Source of the DNA: Pseudogracilibacillus auburnensis
GTDB taxonomy: Bacteria > Bacillota > Bacilli > Bacillales > Amphibacillaceae
NCBI RefSeq assembly: GCF_003201975.1
Contig: NZ_QJJQ01000014.1
Span: 84,460 to 148,459 of the forward strand
Length of the DNA: 64,000 bases
Reading direction: 5' to 3'
In this document: in pieces, positions 17,499 through 26,639 of the stretch
Layout of the letters: each line of letters opens with the position of its first letter
How positions within the stretch are numbered: the first letter of the stretch is position 1
Notes under the pieces: generated by a model
Seen by the model: only the letters and a program-made list of their open reading frames with translations
Told to the model about the DNA's origin: nothing
Database searches by the model: none
Program-made: the position numbers and the translations under genes

Positions 17499-18737
17499 TC
17501 AAACTTTTTCTAGTTGAACATCTACATGAGTTTGATCATTAAGGCTATTAAACGTAGGATGCAACGAGCAAACCACAGTCGTACATACAATAATACAGCC
17601 TAAAACCATAAATAATATTGGCACAGAGTACCATTCAGCAAAAAGACTACCTAAACCTGCGCCAAATGGGATTCCCGCTTGTGCTAGTAAAACTCTGACT
17701 GAAAATACTCTACCACGTAGATGATCAGGAACTCTCCGTTGATAAAGGGTCGTATTATTAATATTAAAAATAATTACAAATAACCCCTGACCAAAAGAAA
17801 TAACAAGGGCCAGCCAAATATATGGTGTCCATGCGAGTCCAATAAATAATACGCCATTGATAAATAAGGAGCCGATCATCGCCCTTTTTCGATTTTTCGG
17901 TTCATCTAGAAAGCCTGTAAGTAACGAACCGGCAACCATACCGAAAGAAAAAAACGATGAAAATAAACCGTATTGAAAGGCTGTACCACCTAAGTCATCT
18001 GTAATATAAGGTAAAAACATTGGTTGTGCGGCACCCGTGCAAAAATTAATAATCATCATCATGATTCCGACACCTAAAAGCATTGGATAGATACGATAAA
18101 ATTGCAACCCTTCTTTAAATTGCACATACCAGCTTTCCTTTTTCTCCGATTGCTTTTTCTGAATACTAGGATTCATCATTAATAAAAACCCAGCTGTGCC
18201 TAAAGAAAAAATGAGAATAAATAATACTAATTCTGTTCCAAATACGGAAATCAATAATCCACCTAAAGCAGGTCCTAAAAGCATCATTAGTTGTCCCGTT
18301 CCTTCTAGGAGGGAATTTCCTTTCATTAATTTTTCTTTCGGTAAAATATCAGCTGTATAAGCCATCAGGGCAGGATAAAATAACGGCTGTGCAACCCCGA
18401 TCGCAATAGCTACTCCATATAAATGCCAAGCCTCCAACTGATTCATCGGTATCATTATGGCCGGAAAAATAAAAGCTGCCGCTCTTAACCACTCTGAAAA
18501 AATCATAATCTTTTTGCGATCCCATCGATCCAAAAAAGGACCAGCAAACATTTGGACAATAATACTAGGTACCATAAAAATGACCCAAATACTTCCCATC
18601 GCCATCTTAGATCCAGTCATTTCATAAAGTAACCATGATAAAGAAAATGCAGCAAAAGTACTTCCTAATCCAGATGCCGCTTGAGCCAACCATAAAAACA
18701 CGAACCTTCTATTTAGAAATAAGTCTTTCAACGCCAT
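17499..18737 (-). CDS. MFS transporter (drug-exporter-like)
   Basis: This 412-aa integral membrane protein has about 12 helices. The MFS inter-helix 2-3 motif is visible as AGPFLDRWDRKKIMI near residue 65 (the G-x-x-x-D-R-x-x-R-K type), with a repeat at GFLDEPKNRKRAM in the second half. It resembles the enterobactin-exporter (EntS)-like or macrolide-efflux branch. ATG 18737 follows GGGGAGG. The gene lies just downstream of a winged-helix repressor on the same strand (67 bp gap). Both probably answer to the palindromic operator at 19763, so expression is likely drug- or metabolite-induced. The substrate is unknown. Confidence 0.85.
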   Translation of the reverse strand: MALKDLFLNRRFVFLWLAQAASGLGSTFAAFSLSWLLYEMTGSKMAMGSIWVIFMVPSIIVQMFAGPFLDRWDRKKIMIFSEWLRAAAFIFPAIMIPMNQLEAWHLYGVAIAIGVAQPLFYPALMAYTADILPKEKLMKGNSLLEGTGQLMMLLGPALGGLLISVFGTELVLFILIFSLGTAGFLLMMNPSIQKKQSEKKESWYVQFKEGLQFYRIYPMLLGVGIMMMIINFCTGAAQPMFLPYITDDLGGTAFQYGLFSSFFSFGMVAGSLLTGFLDEPKNRKRAMIGSLFINGVLFIGLAWTPYIWLALVISFGQGLFVIIFNINNTTLYQRRVPDHLRGRVFSVRVLLAQAGIPFGAGLGSLFAEWYSVPILFMVLGCIIVCTTVVCSLHPTFNSLNDQTHVDVQLEKV

Positions 18738-18804
18738 TACTCCTCCCCTTTTGAAAAAGCAAGCTTACTATAAGCATTGAAACTATATTCGGATGTTTTA
18801 TCCG

Positions 18805-19743
18805 TTATTCCTTTTTGGAAGCACGGAATAAATAGTCGTGGTAACTCCGATAAATTTCTTCAAGTCCTTTTTCCCGTAATCGAAAACGTTCTGAAGTATT
18901 AGGAGATAAAATAATTTGAACTAAACCAGACGCACGCAAAATAACCATATGATGATGAACAGTACTTTTAGCAAGCCCGATAAATTGAACGATGTCGGTA
19001 AAACTTCTCTCCTTGTTTTCAAGATAACGAAGAATTTTCAAACGATTTTTATCTGTTAAAGCCATCCCTCGATACATCAATCTCGGTGCGGGTTCATGCT
19101 CCGCTTCAGGAAGGATAATCTCTGTCGGATAACCATAAAAATGTATTTGCTCATAAATAGAGTAAATAATCATTGGATTAGAATGATAAATTGGATAAAG
19201 AACCACTTTTTTTACATCGTTAAAATCGTTTAAAACAAGACCATTTGTCACCTTTTCTATAAAAGGTAATACATTATTTGGTGCGCATTTCTTTAACTGA
19301 TCTTTCTTTTGTTTGAAGTCTAACTCTAATCGAGTAATGATCGTTTTGTCTACATGTTGGAAATATTCTTCATTCCACCTTTTTACAAGGCCGACAGCTT
19401 CATGAAATGTTTCAGTAATCAGCTTCATTTGGTCTTCTTTCATCTTTAACTTTGCAAAAAAATCGCTAATCACTAGTTGTTCATCAACGTTTGTTAACTC
19501 TTCCAATATCTGTTCGATCGGCATTTCATCAAATGATCGTGTTAATACATACTCATAAAGAAACTTAAATAGTTTCTTTTTATTGGTATTTAAAGATTCT
19601 GCAAGCTCCTTACTTATTCTACTTGTCGCTTGCTTTCTCCAATTAGTGCCCAATTCTGTTTTTTTATAAATAGTTGTTTCGGAATAGGCATGTATACTAT
19701 TTAACAGTTCATATATTGGATGAAAAATTAATTCAACTTTCAT
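18805..19743 (-). CDS. Winged-helix (ArsR-like) transcriptional regulator
   Basis: In this 312-aa protein the DNA-binding domain is at the C-terminus: residues 225-295 read TDKNRLKILRYLENKERSFT, then a recognition helix LAKSTVHHHMVILRASGLV. The N-terminal 220 residues are charged and helical with no recognised ligand domain. Proteins with this layout in Bacillaceae commonly sit before an MFS gene, as here. ATG 19743 follows GGGAG. A perfect 30-bp palindrome lies just upstream of the start, so autoregulation is likely. Confidence 0.8.
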   Translation of the reverse strand: MKVELIFHPIYELLNSIHAYSETTIYKKTELGTNWRKQATSRISKELAESLNTNKKKLFKFLYEYVLTRSFDEMPIEQILEELTNVDEQLVISDFFAKLKMKEDQMKLITETFHEAVGLVKRWNEEYFQHVDKTIITRLELDFKQKKDQLKKCAPNNVLPFIEKVTNGLVLNDFNDVKKVVLYPIYHSNPMIIYSIYEQIHFYGYPTEIILPEAEHEPAPRLMYRGMALTDKNRLKILRYLENKERSFTDIVQFIGLAKSTVHHHMVILRASGLVQIILSPNTSERFRLREKGLEEIYRSYHDYLFRASKKE

Positions 19744-19762
19744 ATTCTAAAACTCCCATTGA

Positions 19763-19792
19763 TATATAGTTCGATTATAATCGAACTATATA
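19763..19792. promoter_or_regulatory. Perfect 30-bp palindromic operator
   Basis: Positions 19763-19792 form an exact palindrome with half-site TATATAGTTCGATTA. A further half-site, ATGTTCGATT, lies at about 19817. It is 20 bp upstream of the regulator ATG and so overlaps its promoter or leader. It is probably bound by the winged-helix regulator at 18805-19743. Confidence 0.75.
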
Positions 19793-19932
19793 CAATAAAC
19801 AAGATCATATTATATAATGTTCGATTCATAACTGTGAAGGTTTACTAATGATAACTTCTACATAGGCAAAGTACCATTTTTAAACAGTGAGCATAGAATA
19901 TTTTGATAAGTCATTGAAAGGATTGAGTAACT

Positions 19933-20478
19933 ATGTACTACGTTCCAATGTATCAATACCCTTATTGTGTACCTCTATGTACTTGTGGAAGACAACCGAT
20001 GAATTACTACATGCAGATGAATCAACAAGGAAATATGCTATCGCCTATAAGAAGTCGCCATATAGAAATAAAAGATTATGGCAAACAGCCATTCGTCGTG
20101 AATATTAACGAGGCTGCTAAAATGAACAATACATTTCGTACCGCTTTATGGACAGGAGAGCATTTACAAGTCACATTAATGAGCCTTGATGTTGGAGAAG
20201 ATATCGGTTTAGAAGTCCATCCTAACGTTGACCAATTTTTGCGAATTGAGGATGGGGAAGGATTTGTTCAAATGGGCCCTACGAGGGATAATTTAAATTT
20301 TGAAAGAAGCGTTCAAGATGATGATGCGATTATGGTTCCTGCAGGGACATGGCATAATGTAACGAACACAGGTAATAAACCACTTAAATTATATACAATT
20401 TATGCTCCTCCAAATCATCCATTTGGGACAGTGCAGCAAACAAAAGCAGACGCAATGGCTGCTGAAGAGCATCATTAA
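19933..20478 (+). CDS. Cupin-domain protein
   Basis: The 181-aa protein has an unusual Tyr/Pro/Cys-rich N-terminus (residues 1-30, with several Y and two Cys in CTCGR), then a single cupin barrel. Cupin motif 1 is GLEVHPNVDQFLRIEDGEG, and motif 2 is IMVPAGTWHNVTNTG. The His residues could bind a metal. It resembles YrkC-type Bacillus cupins of unknown function. ATG 19933 follows AAAGGA at slightly long spacing. It is transcribed away from the regulator and closed by a strong terminator. Confidence 0.82.
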   Translation: MYYVPMYQYPYCVPLCTCGRQPMNYYMQMNQQGNMLSPIRSRHIEIKDYGKQPFVVNINEAAKMNNTFRTALWTGEHLQVTLMSLDVGEDIGLEVHPNVDQFLRIEDGEGFVQMGPTRDNLNFERSVQDDDAIMVPAGTWHNVTNTGNKPLKLYTIYAPPNHPFGTVQQTKADAMAAEEHH

Positions 20479-20511
20479 AGGCGATGATGGAATACAGATA
20501 ATCGAAAATAA

Positions 20512-20559
20512 AAGTACTAATGATAAGAGCCATTCTCTCCTCATTAGTACTTATTTTTT
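20512..20559 (+). terminator. Rho-independent terminator after the cupin gene
   Basis: AAGTACTAATGA (20512-20523) pairs with TCATTAGTACTT (20541-20552), followed by a T-run at 20554-20559. Confidence 0.9.
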
Positions 20560-20791
20560 CGATGCCAAACACTTCCTTGTTCCTCCATTCTTTTCATCGC
20601 TAACAACTATATATATCGACGGCGACTCCTAATGATGATATGAATGTTTATCACACTCGTTGCAATAAACATTGTTGTCTCGGTGGAGTCCAAGGAGGAC
20701 TGAAAATAATGATTTTCTGGCGTGAAACAAGTTCGGTGAAATAGTTAAAAATATCTGCAACATGAAGTTAGACTACCCTTAACGTATCTTC
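20560..20791. other. Intergenic stretch, nothing recognised
   Basis: About 230 bp between the cupin terminator and the LCP gene. No reading frame with a ribosome site and no repeat was seen. Confidence 0.5.
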
Positions 20792-21742
20792 TTAATCATG
20801 AGCTACACTGCTTTCCTCGAAAAAGAAATGTTTTAATTTTTGTTTATTTTCTTCGAGGTCTACAGATAAAACTGCTCCTACATCCACATGTTCATCTGTA
20901 TACGAATCGTCTAAAGGTATTCGTAACGTTTTTATTTCGTGAGAATCAGTGGATACTAGTCCTTTTGCAATGGAAAGTAATGTCTGCTTGTCCACATTTG
21001 TATCAATATAAGGATCAGCTGTACCAATAATTTTAGGTAGATGAATGATGTTTTCTACACTTAAAGCTTCATCCTTAATTTTGGATAGCACTTCTTGTTG
21101 GCGTTCAACTCGTCCGAAATCGCCTTGATTATCCTTTCTAAAACGAACATATCCTAAAACTTCCTCTCCAGATAAAGTCTGTTTTCCGGGGTGTAAGGTC
21201 ATTCCAATTCCGGTAGACATTTCCTCAGGAATATCGACTTCTATTCCTTTAGGAGCAATCAAATCAACTATTTCAGTAAAACCGGAAAAATCAACTACAG
21301 CATAATAGTTAACATCGATATCAAAATTGTGCTTTATTGTTTTCCTTACCAGTTCAGGACCACCAAAGGCAAATGCTGCATTTAGTTTCTGCATTCCGTA
21401 TTCAGGTATTTCTACATACATATCTCGCATCAAAGAAGCCAATTTTATTTGATTTGTATGTTGATTGTAGTAGGCTATCATCAATGTATCTGAACGACCT
21501 TGCTCCCCCTCTCTTGCATCGTTTCCAATCAAAAGAACTTTCATTTCTCCGAATTGGATTTCCTCCCCCTCAAACGAATCAAAGTCATTTTCATCCTTCT
21601 CATATACTTCTCTCGCGTTAGACAGACCATCATTATATTGATAAATACTATAAGCTACGATGATACTAATGAAAAAAACAACCGATATTAATAGTCTTTT
21701 TACTAGAGTTCGCTTTCTTGATTTCTGCTGATTATTTGTCAA
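20792..21742 (-). CDS. LytR-CpsA-Psr (LCP) family cell-wall ligase
   Basis: The 316-aa protein is predicted to attach teichoic acid or another anionic polymer to peptidoglycan outside the membrane. A basic N-terminus (KSRKRTLVKR) is followed by one transmembrane anchor (residues 14-32). The LCP domain follows: LLIGNDAREGEQGRSDTLMI, then SLMRDMYVEIP, and the conserved late motif YVRFRKDNQGDFGRVERQQE. It starts at TTG 21742, about 7 nt after AAGGTG, just behind the HTH-DUF1232 gene, with which it is probably co-transcribed. Confidence 0.92.
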   Translation of the reverse strand: MTNNQQKSRKRTLVKRLLISVVFFISIIVAYSIYQYNDGLSNAREVYEKDENDFDSFEGEEIQFGEMKVLLIGNDAREGEQGRSDTLMIAYYNQHTNQIKLASLMRDMYVEIPEYGMQKLNAAFAFGGPELVRKTIKHNFDIDVNYYAVVDFSGFTEIVDLIAPKGIEVDIPEEMSTGIGMTLHPGKQTLSGEEVLGYVRFRKDNQGDFGRVERQQEVLSKIKDEALSVENIIHLPKIIGTADPYIDTNVDKQTLLSIAKGLVSTDSHEIKTLRIPLDDSYTDEHVDVGAVLSVDLEENKQKLKHFFFEESSVAHD

Positions 21743-21754
21743 GTCATTACACCT

Positions 21755-22384
21755 TCATTCTTTTGATAATGATCTCATTACAATTTGAATCGCGATTGCA
21801 TCGTCTAAATAGCCAACTGGAAATATATAATCCGGAATAACATCTACTGGTGCAATAAAATATAATAATGCTCCACCAATTAAAATGAGTTCCCGTGGCG
21901 TCCCCTCTCTTGATCGAAAACGCTCATAAAAGTCCTTTAAATGAGTAATAAATGGTCCAACACTATCAACCTTCTTAATTTTTTCCTCAAAGTTATCGTC
22001 AATAGTTTCTTTTCCTTCCTCTGTTTGCGCAAAATCGGTAAAATCGGCTAATTTTTGATCGATCTTTTTAATCGGAAGTTCGGATAACTCAGCGGTCTCA
22101 AGTAAAGATTGAATATTACCTACATATTCATTGGTTTCAGATCGACGTTCCCCTTGTTCGAGTGGATACCCTGCAGCCTCTAACAGCTCATGTAAAGAAA
22201 TATGTAGATGCTCGGAAAATTTCTCCAAATGTTCTAATGTAGCTTTCCGTTTCCCATTTACAATTCTTGAAATAGTTGCCGTATCTATATTTGTTTGTTC
22301 GCTCAATTTTCTCATGGATAAGGAGTGCTTTTTTAATAGGTCTTTTAATATGACGCCAAGCTGATTATTCTTTTCCACCATCAT
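21755..22384 (-). CDS. HTH (XRE) - DUF1232 (YkvA) fusion protein
   Basis: The 209-aa protein joins two parts: an N-terminal XRE helix-turn-helix (residues 10-65, with LSMRKLSEQTNIDTATISRI and NGKRKATLEHL) and a C-terminal DUF1232 membrane hairpin near 165-200 (GGALLYFIAPVDVIPDYIFP). The middle is acidic. A DNA-binding domain attached to a small hydrophobic hairpin suggests a membrane-tethered regulator. The regulated gene may be the downstream LCP gene; that is inference. ATG 22384 follows AAAGGGG. Confidence 0.85.
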   Translation of the reverse strand: MMVEKNNQLGVILKDLLKKHSLSMRKLSEQTNIDTATISRIVNGKRKATLEHLEKFSEHLHISLHELLEAAGYPLEQGERRSETNEYVGNIQSLLETAELSELPIKKIDQKLADFTDFAQTEEGKETIDDNFEEKIKKVDSVGPFITHLKDFYERFRSREGTPRELILIGGALLYFIAPVDVIPDYIFPVGYLDDAIAIQIVMRSLSKE

Positions 22385-22729
22385 GTTAAATAGCCCCTTT
22401 CAAAATAGAAGAGTACCAGAAATGAACTTATTAACGAATTCACGTAAATACATCGTTAAGTCATCTTAAGAAATAACTATATAATTATGTTGATTAAATG
22501 TCAACAACTAAAGATAAAAACCATTTCATTTATTGCATAATATGCAACACCACTTTAAAAGTTGCATCCATTCTTACAAAAGTAGGCTCTGATTCTTTGT
22601 TAATCAGATCATTGAGTATGCAACAAAGGAGATGATTGAGCTAAATGGTTACCAATGAAAAGTCTATGAATACTTATGGAAGAGCATTCTAGACTTTTCA
22701 TTGTTTCATGTTTTAATGTTCTTATTCAT
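22385..22729. other. Intergenic region with a hairpin, no gene
   Basis: 345 bp without a supported gene. It contains an inverted repeat, CAATGAAAAGTCT (22653-22665) against AGACTTTTCATTG (22691-22703), followed on the + strand by TTTCATGTTTT. This hairpin may end transcription near the leftward ytaF gene. The TTGCATAATATGCAAC-like words near 22535 form a short palindrome of unknown role. Confidence 0.5.
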
Positions 22730-23311
22730 TTAAAAGAAAACTAAAACCGCTACAATTAAAAGTAATACACCACTTATTACCGTTCCAAATTCCCCTATAG
22801 TATATTTTCCTATTCTGATATTAATTAATTTGACTCCGAATTCTACTCCAGCCCAAACCGTTACAAAACTACCAATCGCTGCAAGCAAGGAAATCAAAAA
22901 TGGTGAAAACCCAAGTAATCCAGCTCCTACTCCGTTTGTGAGTGCATTTGCTGAAAGAGCGATCCCAAGCATAATCGACTCTCCCCAACCAATATACGAT
23001 GTTTTTGTATTTGTAGGAAGTTTAGCAATCTCTTCTTTCTCTTTAGTTGGTTTTGTCAAAAGAATTATCCGGATACCAATGATACCTAGAATAATTGCTC
23101 CTAATATCATTGGTAGTATTCCAGGTAAAACAGTAGCAATCCAGAGACCGAAATAAATGCCGGTAACACTAAATAAAAAGCAAATGACCGCTATTAAAAA
23201 ATTCGAATAAATGCTAATTCGAATTTTACGTATACCATAGGATAAACCCACTCCCAAATTATCAATACTTGAAGATATTGTTAATACAACAATGATAAAC
23301 CAAGGTGCCAT
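22730..23311 (-). CDS. ytaF: YtaF-like membrane protein (MntP-related fold)
   Basis: The 193-aa hydrophobic protein shows six helices built from two repeated halves: SSSIDNLGVGLSYGIRK in the first and ALSANALTNGVGAGLLG in the second. Both carry the small-residue and Asp/Asn pattern of the MntP/YtaF group. B. subtilis YtaF is a sporulation membrane protein of unknown mechanism; the related MntP exports manganese. ATG 23311 is chosen, as TTG 23323 abuts the GAGGAG, although the spacing from the ribosome site is long (13 nt). It is a single gene with wide spaces on both sides. Confidence 0.75.
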   Translation of the reverse strand: MAPWFIIVVLTISSSIDNLGVGLSYGIRKIRISIYSNFLIAVICFLFSVTGIYFGLWIATVLPGILPMILGAIILGIIGIRIILLTKPTKEKEEIAKLPTNTKTSYIGWGESIMLGIALSANALTNGVGAGLLGFSPFLISLLAAIGSFVTVWAGVEFGVKLINIRIGKYTIGEFGTVISGVLLLIVAVLVFF

Positions 23312-23918
23312 ACAGCTTTCCAACTCCTCTATTCTAATTACTATTAATGTACGTTCGTGTTGACACTTTGAAACTTGTACCCTTATATCGTTGACAATTT
23401 TACAACAAGATAAGGTTAATCACTTTTATATTTGTTGGAAGTCTAGTCATATGAATCTCCTTTTTTAAAGGAAAGTATGTTGTATTTTATTCATTATAAA
23501 ATATTGTTTTTCTCCTTTAAATATAATTTCATCAGGTGAACCTTTATGTTGAAATGCCCCCATTCTAAAAATTACTCTTCATATAAATAGGATTTTGTTA
23601 TATCATTATTGGTAGGAAGTAGTAATTACGTATAAAGTCACCATGCACCTTTGCAAATTATTTTTAGGGATCATTTTTTCTGACCGCTGGAATAAACCGA
23701 TATTTTGACACTTTTGAACAGGAGCCATTGCAGCCCCCATTGGATCGGACAAAATGATTCGTTTGAAGTGTCCGGCAGACTTTAAGATACGCATTTACAT
23801 CATGTTCAGTCGCTAATAAGATATCAGAGCGTTTGCTGAAAACAACTATACAAATAAAAAAACTACATACCAAAAAAAAATTACTTCGAATGAATTGTTT
23901 TACTAAGGTGGAGATGTT
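23312..23918. other. 607-bp region without a supported gene
   Basis: Two overlapping minus-strand frames (23606-23794 and 23664-23873) of 62 and 69 codons lie here. The second ends in KVSKYRFIPAVRKNDP, looks protein-like and is richer in GC than its surroundings. It has no credible ribosome site and matches no family I know. It may be a relic of a lost gene. Confidence 0.35.
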
Positions 23919-24803
23919 TTGAGAATAGAAAATGAAATGTTTGACTTAATTTTAACTGTTGCAAAAAAAGATGAACGAATTCGTGCTGCTTATATGAACG
24001 GATCAAGAACCAATCCTAATGTGCCCCAAGATATTTTTCAAGACTATGATATTGTGTATGTTGTCACAGAAACTGCTTCTTTTATTAAAAATAACGGGTG
24101 GATTCAAGCCTTCGGAGAACTGCTTATGATACAAGAACCTGATAAAAATGATCAATCAATTGGTTTAAAAAGAAATGTTGATCAATCTTATGGATATTTA
24201 ATGCTTTTTACAGATGGAAATCGTATAGACCTTCAAATTAAGACGATAGATGCCGTCATGAATGAATACGGTTGCGACAAACTTACTATCCCATTATTAG
24301 ATAAAGACGAGCTTCTTCCCTTGATCGCTATACCAACAGATATTGATTATAGGGTAAAAAAGCCAACAGAATCGATGTATTTTAGTTGTTGTAATAACTT
24401 TTGGTGGTGTCTTCAAAATGTTGCCAAAGGTATTTGGCGTGAAGAATTACCATATGCAAAACAGATGTTTGAACATATGATTAGGGAAGAATTGAATAAA
24501 ATGGTTTCCTGGTGGATAGGAACCCAGAACGGCTTTCAAGTTTCAACTGGTAAGATGGGAAAATATTTTAAAAGATATCTTCCAGAAGCATATTGGGAGT
24601 TATATAGAAACACTTACTCTGATGGTAATGAAAAATATTTCTGGGATGCTATTTTTGTCTCATGTGATTTATTTAGATTATTGGCGAAAGAAATTGCTGA
24701 TGATTTAAAGTTCTCCTATCCAAACAAAGACGATCAAAACATGACAAAATACCTTCATCAAGTTAGCAAGCTGCCAAAGAATGCAACCGTTATTTTTAAT
24801 TAA
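23919..24803 (+). CDS. aadK: Aminoglycoside 6-adenylyltransferase (AadK / ANT(6) family)
   Basis: The 294-aa protein matches chromosomal AadK of B. subtilis (284 aa), which adenylylates streptomycin. The nucleotidyltransferase site is visible as AAYMNGSRTNP followed by DIFQDYDIVYVV (the GS-R and D-x-D pattern), with a conserved TDGNRIDLQI near residue 105. The C-terminal half, with WWCLQNVAKGIWREELPYAKQM, is the typical helical substrate domain. It starts at TTG 23919, about 9 nt after AGGTGG. No mobile element adjoins it, so it is probably an intrinsic gene. Resistance activity is inferred from the family. Confidence 0.85.
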   Translation: MRIENEMFDLILTVAKKDERIRAAYMNGSRTNPNVPQDIFQDYDIVYVVTETASFIKNNGWIQAFGELLMIQEPDKNDQSIGLKRNVDQSYGYLMLFTDGNRIDLQIKTIDAVMNEYGCDKLTIPLLDKDELLPLIAIPTDIDYRVKKPTESMYFSCCNNFWWCLQNVAKGIWREELPYAKQMFEHMIREELNKMVSWWIGTQNGFQVSTGKMGKYFKRYLPEAYWELYRNTYSDGNEKYFWDAIFVSCDLFRLLAKEIADDLKFSYPNKDDQNMTKYLHQVSKLPKNATVIFN

Positions 24804-25129
24804 TTATCCGTTTTATCCTATCATCATATAAATGGAACTGAATCTTAGGCCAATCTACTGCTCCTTGTAAATAATGTAGATTAGTTCGAACAATCTGTTG
24901 AATGATGTAGCTTCAAACATGAAACATGGAAGTATAGTCTATTTTTATAGGCTTTGCGAAAAAGTTCAACTGGAATATACATTACTACATAAAAATACAT
25001 TAGATATGCGGTATAGCTCACTTTTGAGTTAAAGTAAACCATTTGCTTCAGTACTATACATATGTGAGAATAACAACAAACCTCCAATATCAATATATTG
25101 GAGATTAGAAACGTAGAAAATTCTTTAGT
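24804..25129. other. Intergenic region, one terminator-like hairpin
   Basis: 326 bp without a gene. CTCCAATAT at 25082-25090 pairs with a partner ending near 25103, close to the end of the leftward ferredoxin reductase gene, and may serve as its terminator. The 70-codon minus-strand frame at 24881-25093 has no ribosome site and is discounted. Confidence 0.45.
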
Positions 25130-26182
25130 CTATTTTGCCGTGTACAAATGTTTTATATACTTTTGGTTTTTCTCTTTGAATATATCATTATGGGAAGAAA
25201 CCCGCCCCATTGCATAGGCGTTAGGAGTAATGAGCTGCTTTGCTTTATTCACAGCATTTGCTGCGTCTTGAAAAGCACCTGCAATTAAGTGTAATTTACC
25301 TTCGTGGTGCAAAACATCGCCTGCTGCATATAATCCTTCAACTGATGCTTCGCTCATTGAACTACCTGCTACAAAGCTCTCTTCTGCCATCGCAATGTCT
25401 AATTCACTATTTTCAAGTATTGTTCGATCACGATCATAGCCATGGTTGACAATCACTTCGTCGACAGATATAACAATTTCTTCATCATGTTCATCAACTA
25501 ATGTAACTTTTTCAATTGTTTCATGATCCTTTGAGGCAATAAGCTTATTAATGTTCGTATTTAATAAACATTCGACAGAGCTATTTAAAAGTCGAGAAAC
25601 CTCAGCTTCATGTCCTTTCAACATATCTTTACGATACGTTAGATACACTTTTTTAGCAATTGGCTCTAATTCATTTGCCCAATCAACTGCTGCATTTCCT
25701 CCACCAGAAATAAGCACTGTTTTTCCCTTAAAATTAGCTAAAGATTTAACAGTATAATGGAGGTTTGTTACTTCAAATCTTTCGGCTCCTTCTATTTCAA
25801 GCCTCGTTGGTTGTAAAATACCACCGCCGATAGCTAAAATAACTGTTTTAGAATAGTGCTTTTGTTTAGATAATGTATCTAACATAAATATTCCGTCTTC
25901 ATCCTTTGATATAGAAATAACCTTCTCTCCAAGAATAACTTCAGGGTCAAATGTTTTACCTTGCTCAATCATTTGATCAATTAGTTTAGCTCCTGTAACA
26001 GGTGTTACGCCTCCAACATCCCAAATCATTTTTTCAGGATAGACATGGACTTTACCACCTAAATATGGTTGAAATTCAATAATTTTGGTCTTCATTTCTC
26101 TTAAACCACTATAGAAAGCAGAAAATAAACCTGCTGGTCCACCGCCAATAATTGTCACATCAAATATATCTCGCTTAGCCAT
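25130..26182 (-). CDS. Ferredoxin/flavodoxin-NADP+ reductase (YumC/YcgT type)
   Basis: The 350-aa flavoprotein is of the thioredoxin-reductase-like FNR type found in Bacillus. The FAD motif is TIIGGGPAGLFSAFYSG at residue 10; the NADP motif is VLISGGGNAAVDWANEL near 155; the late FAD motif is GLYAAGDVLHHEGK near 280. There is no CxxC redox pair, which separates it from thioredoxin reductase. ATG 26182 follows AGAGGTG. A Fur-box-like sequence lies 25 bp upstream, so it is probably iron-repressed, as described for B. subtilis ycgT. It would supply electrons to ferredoxin or flavodoxin. Confidence 0.88.
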   Translation of the reverse strand: MAKRDIFDVTIIGGGPAGLFSAFYSGLREMKTKIIEFQPYLGGKVHVYPEKMIWDVGGVTPVTGAKLIDQMIEQGKTFDPEVILGEKVISISKDEDGIFMLDTLSKQKHYSKTVILAIGGGILQPTRLEIEGAERFEVTNLHYTVKSLANFKGKTVLISGGGNAAVDWANELEPIAKKVYLTYRKDMLKGHEAEVSRLLNSSVECLLNTNINKLIASKDHETIEKVTLVDEHDEEIVISVDEVIVNHGYDRDRTILENSELDIAMAEESFVAGSSMSEASVEGLYAAGDVLHHEGKLHLIAGAFQDAANAVNKAKQLITPNAYAMGRVSSHNDIFKEKNQKYIKHLYTAK

Positions 26183-26206
26183 TCTATTTGCACCTCTTTA
26201 TGAAAA

Positions 26207-26221
26207 TGATAATCACTATCA
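26207..26221. promoter_or_regulatory. Fur-box-like operator upstream of the ferredoxin reductase
   Basis: TGATAATCACTATCA differs at one base from the 7-1-7 consensus TGATAATNATTATCA. It lies within the expected promoter region of the reductase gene. Confidence 0.75.
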
Positions 26222-26498
26222 ATTAGAATACACTTTTTTCATCACAATGTCTATCATTAACGTAACATTTTTTTTCATCAAATGAAGTGTTTGAAAAAAC
26301 AGCCTACGTCTTAATTGCAATATATTAGAACCAATCGTTAGAGTTCCTCAACCTTTAACCACAATGATTAAAGTAAAGGTCGTGATATTGACGTCTACTA
26401 AGTTGTAATTCTTCTTTATTATGTTGTAAATATTTCTTCCCCCTTAGAAGTTATTCTTTAAATATTAAATGGATAATGATATGATTACACCACGTAAA

Positions 26499-26513
26499 TG
26501 ATAATGATTTTCA
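26499..26513. promoter_or_regulatory. Fur-box-like operator upstream of the AraC/MFS unit
   Basis: TGATAATGATTTTCA matches the 7-1-7 Fur consensus with one mismatch. It lies about 125 bp before the TTG start of the AraC gene. Further TGATAATGAT-like words occur nearby at about 26472. Confidence 0.7.
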
Positions 26514-26639
26514 TTCGCGATATTTTTCTTTTCTCTTATTCCATCCTTGCATTTTTCCTGTGAGCAAAAAAGTTTTATAGAGGAAAGAAGTGTTTTATAC
26601 TAAACTTAATAAATATGTAAAGAAAGGTGAATAAGTCCC

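Noticed and set aside
24881..25093. 70-aa minus-strand frame
   Set aside because: No ribosome site, no recognisable sequence pattern, and unusual composition.
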